DNA from: Phlegmacium glaucopus
Taxonomy: Eukaryota > Basidiomycota > Agaricomycetes > Agaricales > Cortinariaceae
Reading direction: 5' to 3'
Length of the DNA stretch: 64,000 bases
NCBI GenBank assembly: GCA_015039465.1
Contig: MU130026.1
Span: forward strand, 1 to 64,000
The notes beneath the pieces are model-generated. The model saw nothing but the letters and a program-made list of their open reading frames with translations, had not been told where the DNA came from and searched no databases. Below are positions 11,286 to 23,101 of this stretch, piece after piece; the first letter of the stretch is position 1; every line of letters starts with the position of its first letter. The position numbers were made by a program, and so were the translations under genes.

Positions 11286-12930
11286 ACAAATTCCTGTGTG
11301 CCGTGTGAAGTTTCGTCCTTCCCCTCCCATGAGAAAAACTTAAATTTCAATTTCACAAAGAGTACTTCTTTCTTCGACTTGTGGGTGAGCTCCTCACCGT
11401 GTAAGTGGTTTGAGTCATTTGTGTAGTCAATATAATACCTGATATAATATAGTCTACAAATTTTTCAAATTGAATGGCTAATGCCGCAGCGAAGCGAGCT
11501 CGCAATCCTGCCGGAGCCCATCGTTGAGGCGGTTCGAGCTTGTAATTAATCCAAATAATTCGACTTTTAGAAGCAACTGACCGCAGAAAGTAAGATTCAT
11601 CGCAACAGCTAGCCTTTCTTTAATTTAATTCCTCGACTTTTATTTTTCTAACCTCAAGTTTTAGTTTCCTTGCATTTATTACATTCCTTTTTGTGTCCTT
11701 TTCTTTTTCCTTTTCCATTGACCTACATTTTGATTCCCGTTTCCGGGGTTTTCAGTAGCCGTGTCATTTATGGGGCCGGCTTTCTTAATTTCCGTGATAC
11801 TTTCCGTTAGTGCTCACAAGAGATGGCATTGCTCCGCCTCGAATTCGAATTCGGTAACAACAATCCTAAATTTATTTTTATTTTTATTGATTTAAATCAC
11901 GCTGAAATACCAAGTTTATAGGGTCAGGCAAGAGCAGAGGAGGATTCAAGTCTGTACACAGTTAAGAGAAGATAAGTAGTACTAATTCTCGTATTCAAGT
12001 TTGTAGAGCAGTTGCTGCAATCTATATCAGTGTTAGCCGATGGGAAGGTCGCTGAGATTCAAATAAATTCGGCACCTGAGAAGATCCGTCAGGGTGCATG
12101 TTTGTCCCGCTCTCCGCTGTGACTGCTAAACATTGTATTTCAAAATCCCATGCAATGCAATATGGCCCTCAAGCCATGTTACAAATCTTCTCAGCTCGTA
12201 AGACATGACATGCATGACATGTCATCGGACTCTTCGGACGGCAAACCTTACTAATCTAACAGTTTCATCCTTCAATCCACCAGGTACGCTCACAGAACGC
12301 CTCCGAGGGTCTGGTAGGTTTTTAGCCACCCGCGGCGTACGGCGTTAGCAATACATTTTCTCTCGCATTTATCAACGGACATGCAAGTGGAACGGCGTCA
12401 ATGCAACATGTAGCCCAACAACGCTCATTGCTCTTTTGTTTGTTGACACCAGTGTGCTCAATATGACGTGTAGGCCCCATATTCACACTCGGGTTAGCAT
12501 GTTACTTCGAAGCTGTTCAACGCCTTTATTTCAGCAATCCTACGCTTGAGATCAATGATGTAACGGGTATTTGGACCTAGGTAAGTCAGAGTTGCCTTGG
12601 TTCCGTTCACCGGTTTGATGAATAGCGCCCTTAATACTTCAGTATTACCTCTAGTCAACGCCGTTAATCAGTGTGAAATCGTGGGTGAAATTTTGAAGGA
12701 CACTCTCATAGCAACTGCTCTCGTGAGAGTCGCTAATTAATCCCTTTCTAGCATGAACATAGCCGTGCGCAGCCAGAATAATGCACTGCAAAGAAATTAA
12801 ATCGAGTACGGAGGCACCGGTGGGGCCACTCGGCTCGAAGATTATTATCCTTGTCTCACGAATGATCTGCAGTAGATCCCTACCGTACGTTTCATCACTT
12901 GATGGTCACATCCTGTCGGGAGAAGCGAGG

Positions 12931-12936
12931 TATAAA
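12931..12936 (+). promoter_or_regulatory. TATA box of the GMC oxidoreductase gene
   Basis: TATAAA lies 42 bp before the start codon at 12978, giving a very short predicted leader. Confidence 0.55.
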
Positions 12937-12977
12937 TTGCTGTGGAGTGGTGAATAGTATCTCTAACTCGTCGAAAA

Positions 12978-15037
12978 ATGCGTCCTTCCTCTATTACCGC
13001 CAGTCTCGCGTTTATTACTAGTTGTGTTGCAGTTAAAGCTGCAGCATTTGACTATGTCGTCGTTGGAGGTGATTACTGGCCCATTTACGCGAATGATGCT
13101 GTCAGGATCGGCTAACATCATTCTTATATTTCATTAGGTGGAACTGCCGGACTTACCGTTGCTTCTCGTCTAAGCGAGAACCCGAAGATCTCTGTGCTCG
13201 TCCTTGAGGCTGGCCATAGTGATTCTATTGATTTTAATGTGTCGTAAGCTGGAAGTATGCCTTTCGTTCCCCACATGATTGTTCATATCTCTTCAGCGTT
13301 CCAGGACTTGACTTGTCTGTCACTGGAGGCTCTATTGTCGATTGGAATTACACTACTGCTCCTCAGCCTTTCCTCCTCAACCGCACAATTTCATACCCTC
13401 GTGGTTTTGTTCTCGGCGGCTCAAGGTACATTCTATATGTTTCACCTCCATCTTAACATTTTTCTCATTGCATACTTTTAGCTCAACCAACTTCATGGCC
13501 TATACTCGTGGTGCTGCAGTCACATATGATGCGTGGGCTGCTCTCGGTAACATAGGCTGGGATTGGGATAATGTTTTCCCATATTTCAAGAAGGTAATTC
13601 TAATTGTTTGCATATTGTTGTCCTTTTGACATAATACGGGGTCTATTTATCAAGAGCACGGAATTCCATCCTCCTCTCGCAAACCAGTCGGAAATTGTTT
13701 TCGACATAACGGCATATGAGAATCCTTCAGGCGGTCCCCTCCAGATTTCCTACGGCGGTTATGTTGAGCCTATTTCGATATATTTCAGCCAAGGATTGGC
13801 AAATTCTTCAGGCGCCAACTTGCAAGAGCGTGATATCAATGCTGGATTCCCACTTGGCCAGGCGTACCTCCCCCTTACTATCGATCCCACTCATATGACG
13901 CGAAGTTCTTCCGCTGCAAGTTTCCTTGCTGTTGCCGCAAATCGGCCGAATCTCCAAGTTATCACCAGCGCGCTCGCCACGCGTCTTCTATTCGCTCCTA
14001 TACCGCATGCGGGTGCAACTCCCGTTGTCTGTGGCGTGCAGTACTCCGATGTTAATGGAAATTTGCAACAAGTCACTGCCAAGAGGGAAGTGATTCTTTC
14101 AGCTGGTGCTTTTGGCTCGCCCCAACTCCTCATGGTATCCGGCATTGGTCCCGCACAGGAGCTGCAGACACACAATATCCCTGTCGTTGTTGACAATGCG
14201 GCCGTCGGTCAGAACATGTGGGATCACCTCTTCTTCGGCCCTATCTATGAAGTCACGGAAAATATCACGACCTTCAGTCAGTTCAATGCGAACGAGACAT
14301 TGTTTTTGCAAGACTTGATGCAGTACAAGAATAACATGGGCGAGCTTAGTGGCGCTATCTCAAGCATGAGTGCATACGAACGTGTTCCTTCCGATGTTCT
14401 CGCCCAAATTCCTGGCGGAGATGTACTTGAAGCTCTCGACCCAACTTGGCCTCATATTCAGTTGGAAGTCATTGTACGTTCCCTTATATTTATTATTATT
14501 ATTTATTTAGGACACTCATTTCTTGTTTAGGCTGGAGGTAGCCCTCCCACTCCGCAACCAGGCAACTTTGTTGCACCCGCCGCCGTGCTCCTTTTCCCCT
14601 TCTCAAAAGGCTTCGTCTCCCTCGTCTCGAACTCCACCAAAGACAAAGTGACCGTCCAACCCAACTGGCTCTCCTCTGAGACCGACCGCCAACTTGCTAT
14701 CTGGGCGTTCAAGCAAGTCCGTGAAGTCATGTTGTCGGAGACTCTTGCCCCTATAGTCATTCGGGAGGCGTTCCCAGGTTTGCAAGCGCAGAGCGACGCT
14801 GATATTCTCACTGCGATCCAAACCGTTGCCCATCCCATTTACCAGGCCTCAGGCACTTGCGCTATGAGGAATCGCACTGATAGTGGCGTCGTTGATTCGC
14901 AACTCCGCGTTTACGGTGTACAGAACTTGCGGGTTATAGACGCAAGCATCATGCCTATCATATCGTCCGCCAACACTATGGCACCAACCTACATGATTGC
15001 TGAAAAAGGAGCAGATTTGATCAAGGCGGCTCAATGA
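12978..15037 (+). CDS. Secreted GMC-family FAD oxidoreductase (aryl-alcohol oxidase / choline dehydrogenase type)
   Basis: Six exons (12978-13068, 13138-13243, 13297-13425, 13482-13593, 13655-14473, 14531-15037) join to 587 aa. Residues 1 to about 22 form a signal peptide ([19 protein letters not shown]). The dinucleotide motif begins [12 protein letters not shown], with LEAG about 30 residues later. GMC signature 1 is near [12 protein letters not shown] and signature 2 is [16 protein letters not shown]. The catalytic His lies in [13 protein letters not shown]. The second active-site position reads S-A-N-T, so it is Asn as in choline or cholesterol oxidases rather than the His of aryl-alcohol oxidase. 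Several N-glycosylation sequons are present. It probably oxidises an alcohol outside the cell or in the secretory path, making H2O2. It could serve lignocellulose attack or a biosynthetic pathway with its neighbours. Confidence 0.95.
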
Positions 15038-18000
15038 TCTAGTCAATGATCACAGCGTCGTCACTGATTTCGTTATAATAATTAGGGTTTTTTCTGAGGC
15101 TTATTTATACACTCTTTATTCTGTTAGTCCATCCACAGAAGTGACATAATATACATACAATTTAATCAATTCAAAAATCGCTCAGTATCACTACATAAGT
15201 TTATTCATTCTGCGAAGGATTGTATGCTAACGCCTCAACACTTGTAACATTTCATGGGAAACAATGGCTACCGAAGTTCGGCCTTCGTATTCGAAGACTA
15301 TGCTACTAGCCGAGCTTTCAATCAAAAATAGAAAGAAGCGCGAGCACGCGGAGAAAGACGCTAGAACTTACTCGGGAGATTCGCTGGTACAGCCTCGTAT
15401 GACAAATAAATGCGACCTGTCTGCAGTGGCGTCAGTTTGTCGAATCACCAGCAATCCTTTGACATTAAGAAGAAAGCCCAACTGAATAAATGTGGTAAGT
15501 AGTCATGTCACGTGACTGAAATCTACTTTATGGAGAAAGAAAATCTTGAGAAAATCCAAAGCCTTCTTTTGGATGCTCGAGCGGGGTTTTGGGGAGATTA
15601 GCCTTTCCACTTATTATAGTTTATATCTATGAGAAAAAGTTGACCATATGAGCATGCGAGAGAATACAAGAGCAGTTCTGACTCCTTGTCAAGCTTGAGA
15701 AGGATGAACTTCCATCCACTGCCGAGTTGTTGCTGAATCGCAAATAGCATGAGGATTTACACAGAAACTAATATCTTATCTTATCGGACCCTGACCAAGC
15801 CTTGCATGTCAGGGTCCTAAATCCATTTTTGGGTATGTTAACTTTTTCAGACCTGGAACTTTTTCCCAGAAAAAAAATCAAATGGCTCGAAAGCCAGATA
15901 GTGCAAATCTGAATTTATTCCCAGGGTTTTCGAAGAAAAGAGAAATTTTTTGGTGGGACTGACTATGTAGTTAAGGTTACAAAACTTGCGGTGCCAAGAG
16001 ATCGGGTTTGAGCCACGTTTGAACGTCGTTCACAGTTCACTACACTACGAAGAACACCAGCGCTGTGGATCGTAGGCAAGAGTAAAATTGGTAAAAATCA
16101 CATCGGGAATGATTATTTTTGTCTTATCTTTGATGAATCGATGACCTGTGTGAAACATGGTGCAAATACGGGGACTAGACGCTTTTCAGTGAATTCTTAT
16201 AACGTTAAATCGTCTTCTGGTTGTGCCAAAACCGTGCATCACCCGCTTACTTATGTAAGCCACTGGTGATCGCTTTTTGTCATTCCTACTAGTATTATTT
16301 ACCTCACTTGTCAGCTTTTTCTAGCACTTTACGTCTTGGTTAATACTTCGAAGCCATCGCCTTGTTACTCCGAGTCCGCTTAGCTTTAGCTGTGTGTTTA
16401 CCCAATTCGTACCTGGGGCGTGTCATTATCATATTGAAATTGTATTGAATTCATGTGGCTGTTGCTCCCATTGCTTTCCTAGCCGCAGTCGCTTCGTTCC
16501 ATCACTTGTTTCCTGCGTTTTTTCATGTTTTGCTGATTTACAGCCACAAGTGCTGCGTGCATCATTCGTGCATCATCTATGCATCATTGAATGGTTAATC
16601 TTAGATTCCACGTTGATTCCACGACCCTGGAAACTACTTAATGACCGGAAAACCCCGGGGCCTCGACCAGTTTATTCTGCCCTAGACTTCTGTCAAACCA
16701 AATGTGATGACCCTGGTTTTCGAACTTTCTGAAACCCCGAAACCTCCCAAAACTGCTGAAAACCGAAATCTAGAAACACCATTCACCGATGAAGCTGATT
16801 CATAACGCCCTCTTCGATTAAACTGTCAAGGCGTGGAACTGATACTACCTCCTACAGTCCTACTCCGAGTACTTTTCTTGTCAAACAGGTGGATGATCAG
16901 GGTTTATTCACATGGATTCACCACGGTGGTGCGTAATTTACTGTAATACAAAAACCAAAACAGGTTGCCCGACGAGATCGCCTCTCAGTTGCAATCTGAC
17001 AAGACATGTACAAGACTTCCGTACGGATGGTATCAAACAAGTACAAGACGGCCCCACGATTAATCATGGAGGTTACTTAAGCTTGGGCTCATGTGGCGTT
17101 GTTCGAGATGGTTTATGCCTTCATTGGAGGATGGATGGAGAGGCAAGTTTAGTGGTTAATTTACACGTAGGTCGAGCCACCTTCTGACAGACATATTCTA
17201 ACAAATGGGTGCGTAACTTTTGCTCAATCACAAAATTAGAGAATTCGGTTATATATTTTTCTTTGATACCGACTATGTGTGCAACAATTTCTGCCAGACG
17301 TTAGGTTTGCCATAAAGACTGGATGTCGCCACCTAACTTCGATGACAATTTAAAGCTATTTAGATATCGTTTAATTCTGGCTATTACTAGCTTTTGGCCA
17401 TCCGAGTCATTCGCGCTTCACAAATTAGCCCGTCCTTTCTGCAGATACCTATGCTACTCTCTTTGAAACATTGATTACTATCCAGTATCCTAGCATCCAT
17501 AGTCACGGATCAATGATCGAAGATGATCGAGCGCTCTTGCGACAATCTTCAGCCTTGTACGACGTACTTACTCGTACTTACTATCCTTCTGAATATAAAT
17601 ATAAAATCACTGCTTATTAGAGCATGTCGCGGATCAAGAAAAAGATATATAGAATTTGAAATCAATTGAGGTCCAATATCCTCGTGATATTGGACTTGCC
17701 GGATTTCGTTGGTAGAAGTTCCTATATATAAAGTGTGAGTTGTTAAACACAACGAGACTGGATGAAAAACTTACAGGAGCAATGTGAGGTACAACACCTT
17801 GCGAGACAACATCGGCTAGAAGTTTTGGTAATGTGAGATCAAACCATCATGCTTCAGACCTCGGGGGCAGGATTATGTTGTTTCTTATCCTTTGTTATCA
17901 CGGCATTACCGGTGATTAGGTATGCTAGATTTTAGGATATACTTACCTGATGCACCAGCTCTAAAGCGTTAGGCATAGTTACCCTTCATCAACGAACGAT

Positions 18001-18907
18001 GGACGCAACCAACACAGCTCCGATGGATCAAGTTGATATTTTTATGCATGTAGTCGCCTCTAGCTGCTTTGAAGGGCAAAGATTGATTATTAATAATCAA
18101 TGGACAAAGATATTAATATAGGGCCAAACATCGGTATCTATCTGGGGAAATGAAGCTAGTCACTCCCTGTTTCCATAGTACCAATTGAACTACGACTCTA
18201 TTGTCTTCTATTGTGTGGGAGCGGAGGAGCGTCCTCCTCGGGGTTCAACGTTAATGTTCAATTCTCGACCCTGAAAGCTTCTTCACTCCGCGCACTTACC
18301 GGCGCAGTTCTAGTAGTTTCTCTTCACTTTGGGCTCCCTCCATATGTTGCAATCCTTCGTTACGGATTCTTATCTGGAACACCTCCACAACTTAAAGCGT
18401 AATGCCAAGAGGTGCGCCGCGACCCGAGGTATAGGGGTGTGTGTGTGTCCGAAGGCTTAAACACCTTTTATATATTATTCACAATATTTTTGGGGGAATT
18501 TCGAGGAAGGCCTTTGTTGCAAGTCATTGTAAATTTAGGCGAGTAATCTTAACTTACGGTCGTGGACAAGCAAAAACCACTAATTTGGTATCTTAGCAAG
18601 AAATGCATCTGGGGGTGAGATTTTTTCAGATTCGTGTATCGAAATGTGTCGGAAAACACAACTTTGAAGTTTAATTTTTAATGACAACAATCCACCCCGT
18701 GCCGTGTTTGGATTTCCTGTGCCCCCTTGGGTAATACCCCATGAAGTCGCATAGATATTGGCGCCTGTTATATGTCAACCCTTATCATGACGATCTCTTT
18801 CAAATTGTCACGACAATCTCTTTCCGAAGCCCCGACGATCTCTTTCCAATTATCACGACAACTCTTCCCAAAGTCTCGACAATCTCTTTCCAAAGTCACC
18901 TTAAGCA
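15038..18907. other. Gene-poor 3.9-kb spacer
   Basis: No gene could be supported. Frames at 15264-15485, 16394-16732, 16912-17187 and 18211-18402 are short, lack splice continuity and match no family I know. A short GT run lies near 18438. The right end carries the tandem repeat just before the transcription factor gene. Confidence 0.5.
18791..18898. repeat. Five-unit tandem repeat directly upstream of the transcription factor start codon
   Basis: About five units of 20-23 bp, each containing CGAC or CGAT followed by an (AA)TCTCTTTCC-like core. The array ends 10 bp before the ATG at 18908, so it lies in the leader or core promoter. Confidence 0.7.
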
Positions 18908-21555
18908 ATGCAACCAGGACAAAAGGCTTGCTCGATGTGTCCTGCGACATTCACTCGCAAGACACATCTTGATCGACACATACGATCCCGTAAGTCTCAA
19001 TTTCAAGCAGTCCATTAAGTTTAGTCAAGCTGAGGACACCATAGACATGAACGAGAGATCTCACCAGTGTGAAGTGAGTCTCAACACGCGTCCTCAACTT
19101 ATTCATCTCATGTTGCTATTTGACCAGACTTGTGAATTCCAATTTACTAGAAGCGACCTCCTGACACGACACAAGAAGACGTGTGGTGAAAGGTAATCTG
19201 CAACCGTTGATGTACTGCACCCAAGCTCACAAGTATGATTAACAGACGGTCTCGTCGCAAGTCCTGCGAGGCATGCGTCAAAGCCAAGGTGAAATGCAAC
19301 CTGCAGCACCCGTGCCAAAAATGCATTGTCCGAGGCATCACTTGCGAATTCACCAACGACCCTGCCACAATGCGGGCTAAGGTCGGAGCAGTTCGTACTC
19401 GTAGCCGTGCAGGGACAACCTCTTCTTGCACCAGCACGAGTACAGGAGTACCAACTCCCGAGGACTCGGGGCCTAGTACTCCTCCAGATTCCACACCGAA
19501 CCCCGTATCAGACATCCTCAAAACTTCAGATCTCATACCACCGTCGCCATCACCTTCCTGTGATGCCCTCGCTGCTTTTGCTCAACTGGGAGCAGGGAAT
19601 TCGACGTTGAGCAACCTCGATGATTCATTGGTACCGCGAACAAGCATGAACTTCACTGAACTCACAAATGACTTCATGCAAACATTGGAGCAAAATGACA
19701 TAGCTATGGCTGCTACGTTCGACTTCGAACTTGAAGCTTTTGCTCGCATCCAGAGCAGTACCACGCACGAAGATGCGATGCGGTCACCCGACACCGCGTT
19801 CGGCGATGTCTCCGCATTACTAGGCCCACTAATAGAAGGTGGTCCTCCCGACTTCATGGGCTTTGACTCGTCCAATTCAGTTTCGGTTTTAGCCACCCCG
19901 AGTTCCGACATTTCGTCAGATCACATCTTCGAATATTCTCACTGCGCGCCGCTTATTCCGGCCACTAAACTGTTTTCTAATGAAGCTGATCAAGCTAGCA
20001 TTGCTACTGATGATGCCCTTCGTGTGTACTGTGCGTCCTATCACCTAACCGTATTGAATGATGACAGCTAATAAAAAAAATGCATCTCAAACACTACAGT
20101 GCACCTTTTCTTTTCCGCCTTTCTTCCGCATCTACCCGTTGTCCATGAAGCCACTTGGCGAGAGGACGATAAACCCCAAGTCCTTATTCGCGTGATGCAG
20201 GCCTGTGGAGCACTTTTTGTCCGAACGAAAACAGCAATGCGCTTTGTTAACCATGTCCTCATGACGGCACGGGTGGAGATTGCTCAGGAATATGTTCGTC
20301 ATCGGTTTATCTATTTCTCCTGAGGTGGATTATTTACCTGCTTGTAGGCATGCAAAACGAATGATCCCCATGGACAGTTGTATTTGATCCTTGCCTTAGC
20401 ATTGCTTCAGACCTTGGGCTTATCCAATCAGTATGCTCATGAGCGAGGAGTAGCTAATGTTTACCACGGGATGTTAAAGATGGTGTGTATTGAAATTATG
20501 TTAAAATATTAGCTAGCATCAGAGCTAACGCTAAAAATGTGAGTACAGATGATCACGCAAAGCCGGTTGCTGGAAACTGTCCAAGCTTGGACACCTCCAG
20601 AATTCTTTGATGACACTCCTGTTGAAGAGGCGTGGCAGACTTGGGCATACTGCGAAACGGCAAAAAGGTGAGGATAGTATTCAGGTTCGAAAAATGACAT
20701 TTATGGAATGATTTTGGCAGAATATGTTGTCTAGAACGCCTTCACGACTGCGCCCAAGTCGTATTCTTCTGTATGCCATCTTCACTAGAGCTAGTATTTG
20801 ATGGCTATCTACCATGCGACGATGCATTGTGGAATGCGCGTTCGGCCCAAGATTGGGTAACCTGTTTACGCACCTCTTCGCGTTATGGATCACCCGCCGC
20901 ACGGCTACGGGGCGCTAGGGCTCAAAGCGTACTCACCGCTCTCGTCGAAAACTCGCCTCCCTCTGTGACGACGAATCTGCCCGCCTTCGCACACTACTTC
21001 ATCATACACGGTCTGATTGCTTGCATCTACTCTCACATGCAGATCTGCACATGGTCACCGACGCCGTCGTCATCCAGCACTGGGGATACCGGTAGCTCGC
21101 TAGAAGAAAGTCACGCCGCTCAACACGCACAAGCGGCCTATATTTTACAAAGTGCGCTCCAGAACTGGCTAGCCAACTGGCAGGACGAAGCGAACAAGAC
21201 CATGTGTTCTGTGGGTTCGACCTCCGCAGAGGCATCGCTTCTACCTTACTACCGATTGGCGCAAGTGTCTCTTTTGATGCTATGTGACACCGAAGGAACT
21301 CCCTGGCACCATGGGCCACTCACGCATAAGGATGCCGGGACGGAGCTGAGGTTCCTCGCGTTTACAGAGTGGATTAAACAGATGCGAGGACGATTTCAAA
21401 TGGCCCAGCCAGATCCGACCCCTGCGGACCTACGCGAGGATTTGATGAGGCTGTGTATTCTTTACGCGCATGCACAGGTAATGAATGGTGACCTCGGGAT
21501 GGCAGCGGACCCAGTAGACGGTCTCTTGGCATTTTTCTCAGTGCAAGGAAACTGA
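18908..21555 (+). CDS. Fungal transcription factor: two C2H2 fingers plus Zn2Cys6 cluster and fungal TF domain
   Basis: Eight exons (18908-18989, 19045-19073, 19128-19192, 19246-20030, 20100-20293, 20348-20482, 20549-20667, 20721-21555) give 747 aa. The first finger starts CSMCPATFTRKTHLDRHIRSH. The second is C-x2-C (CETC) with an H-x3-C ending, split across tiny exons. A Zn2Cys6 cluster with six Cys (CEACVKAKVKC, then CQKC and C) follows at once. A Ser/Thr/Pro-rich linker leads to a fungal-specific TF homology region (LPHLPVVH, LALALLQTLGL, ANVYHGMLKM). The protein should be a nuclear, DNA-binding regulator of zinc-cluster type, perhaps of the neighbouring biosynthetic genes. The junctions after exons 4 and 5 use weak donors (GTGCGT, GTTCGT) and are the least sure. 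Confidence 0.9.
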
Positions 21556-22605
21556 TACAATACAAATTCTCATAATGCATCGTCTCATTCTCATTTAGTA
21601 ACATATTTGAACCCTTCCCCCCTTCCCCCATCCGTTAGAGTTGGGGTTCGCATATCGCATAATGCATAACGATTTGAGGGCATTTGTACATTATCAACTC
21701 GGTATATATTAGGTATATTTGAGTAGCTATAGAGAAGACCTCAATTTAAGCGATCTTTTGCTAGGAAACCATTGTTGCGAGGAGACGGATATGTACACAT
21801 TTGAGGGAGAAACGTTCGCCTTCACATCCCTGTCAACCAGCCAGATCGTAAACTCAAGCCCCGCAGCATACATGCTACAAGCTTTTTTAGAAAATTGTCC
21901 GAAATTTACCAATTATGGAGGATTTTTCAAGGGAGAAATGATGTCATTTTTACCCAATTACAATACTCAAAATCGCACAAGAGAGTCATTGACCCGAGAT
22001 TTATCAAAGATGGAAACAAAGAATTTATAAAATTCATCTCTCCCTTGAAGAAATACGGTTATCGGATAATTATATTATTCACGAAAAGACGAAATCTTGA
22101 ATCATTTACAAAAGTTGGAAATTTATAGCGTTTCAGTCTTGTTTCATGATCAGTCAGAGATCCCTTTATTATAAATCAAGAAACGGTAAAAATATTCCCA
22201 AATTTATCACAAGTAAATTGTCAAATACAAACAGACCAAAGCAGACGCTTATGAAGTTTGACGCCACAGCATCGTTCAACGCCCCACCTTGTGCAGTCAC
22301 TCAGGCCTCAGGTTTGACCTAGTGCGTGCATCGGTGAGCCCTACTTCGCCCGTTCACAATGGATATATTCCCCTCCCAATTTGTTCAGGTTTAACCTATT
22401 ACGACGTTGATACCGAGCTTAGCCGTCGTCCGAGTCCGGACATCATGAAAAAGCCACAAGCGAGACTCGACGGAGTAATGACAGATCCTAAAGTCCTTCC
22501 CCGAGATCAGCGTATTTCAGGAACTGTCATGTTTAATCGCTTTCATGAAGGAGGGTGAGTCATTTTCATGAATTCAATTACCCACATCATTTTGAATCCC
22601 TTATC
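21556..22605. other. Spacer between the regulator and the P450 remnant
   Basis: AT-rich with no convincing coding exon. A frame at 22289-22558 is open but shows no P450 or other motif, so the upstream two thirds of the P450 seems to be missing rather than hidden here. Confidence 0.45.
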
Positions 22606-23098
22606 TTTTTTTTGCACTGCCGTTCCGAGTCTTCTTGAACGTGTGGTACCTACATTGTCATCCAAGAATGGAGCATCTGATGAAATCTACGATATGATGG
22701 GCTATGTATGGCATATGCTCTTCCTCCGGGGACGATTGTGGCGACGCAGGCATGGTTCATGCGTCGGGAACCTTCTGCCTTTCCGTTTCTTGACACATTT
22801 TTCTTCCTGGGCGTGGCTTGAGAGCACATCCACCACTTCGGATCAACTTTTAACGATGACAGTGCATATGATGCCTTTTGGGACTGGCTCTAGAGTCTGC
22901 GGCGATCAGAATCTCGCTCAAGTAATGCTTAAGGTCGTTGCCTCCTTTTAAAGGAACTTTGATATCAGTGCTCCACACGAGACGGATGAGGGAAGTATGA
23001 ACATCAAAGATGGTTTTGTGAGACGTTTCGCACTCGCGGCTCACTGTGTTTCTAGGTCATCTTTCCGGTTGCGATGGAGTGCAAACTCTTCTTTTACC
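22606..23098 (+). pseudogene. Cytochrome P450 C-terminal remnant
   Basis: Only the last third of a P450 remains. Visible pieces are an LLERVVP segment, LPPGTIVATQAW after the meander region, the heme-binding loop FGTGSRVCGD with its Cys codon at 22898-22900, and a final exon reading VIFPVAMECKLFFYH after an in-phase intron (GTGAGA..CTAG). Two defects are seen. A one-base loss near 22808-22815 shifts the frame between the FLPG and WLES blocks, and the residue after CG in the heme loop is Asp instead of Gly. The N-terminal two thirds is absent. The remnant runs straight into the left edge of the 3.7-kb tandem duplication, so the duplication may have replaced its stop and 3' UTR. Confidence 0.82.
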
Positions 23099-23101
23099 AT
23101 A

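Larger units (their letters stand above)
11007..12977. other. Long intergenic region upstream of the GMC oxidoreductase
   Basis: No ORF or RNA gene recognised in nearly 2 kb. It contains a short direct repeat (see 11190-11285) and, near the GMC gene, a CGG-N6-CGG arrangement at 12809-12820 of the kind Zn2Cys6 regulators can bind. That site is only suggestive, since such triplets are common. Confidence 0.45.

Noticed and set aside
12185..12235. GACATGCATGACATGTCAT palindrome as an operator
   Set aside because: It is a short run of repeated CATG-type words in an AT-rich spacer, far from any start codon; there is no second copy to support a binding site.
15995..16035. GGGTTTGAGCC as a possible tRNA T-arm
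   Set aside because: The loop does not match the conserved TTCRA pattern and no cloverleaf can be drawn.
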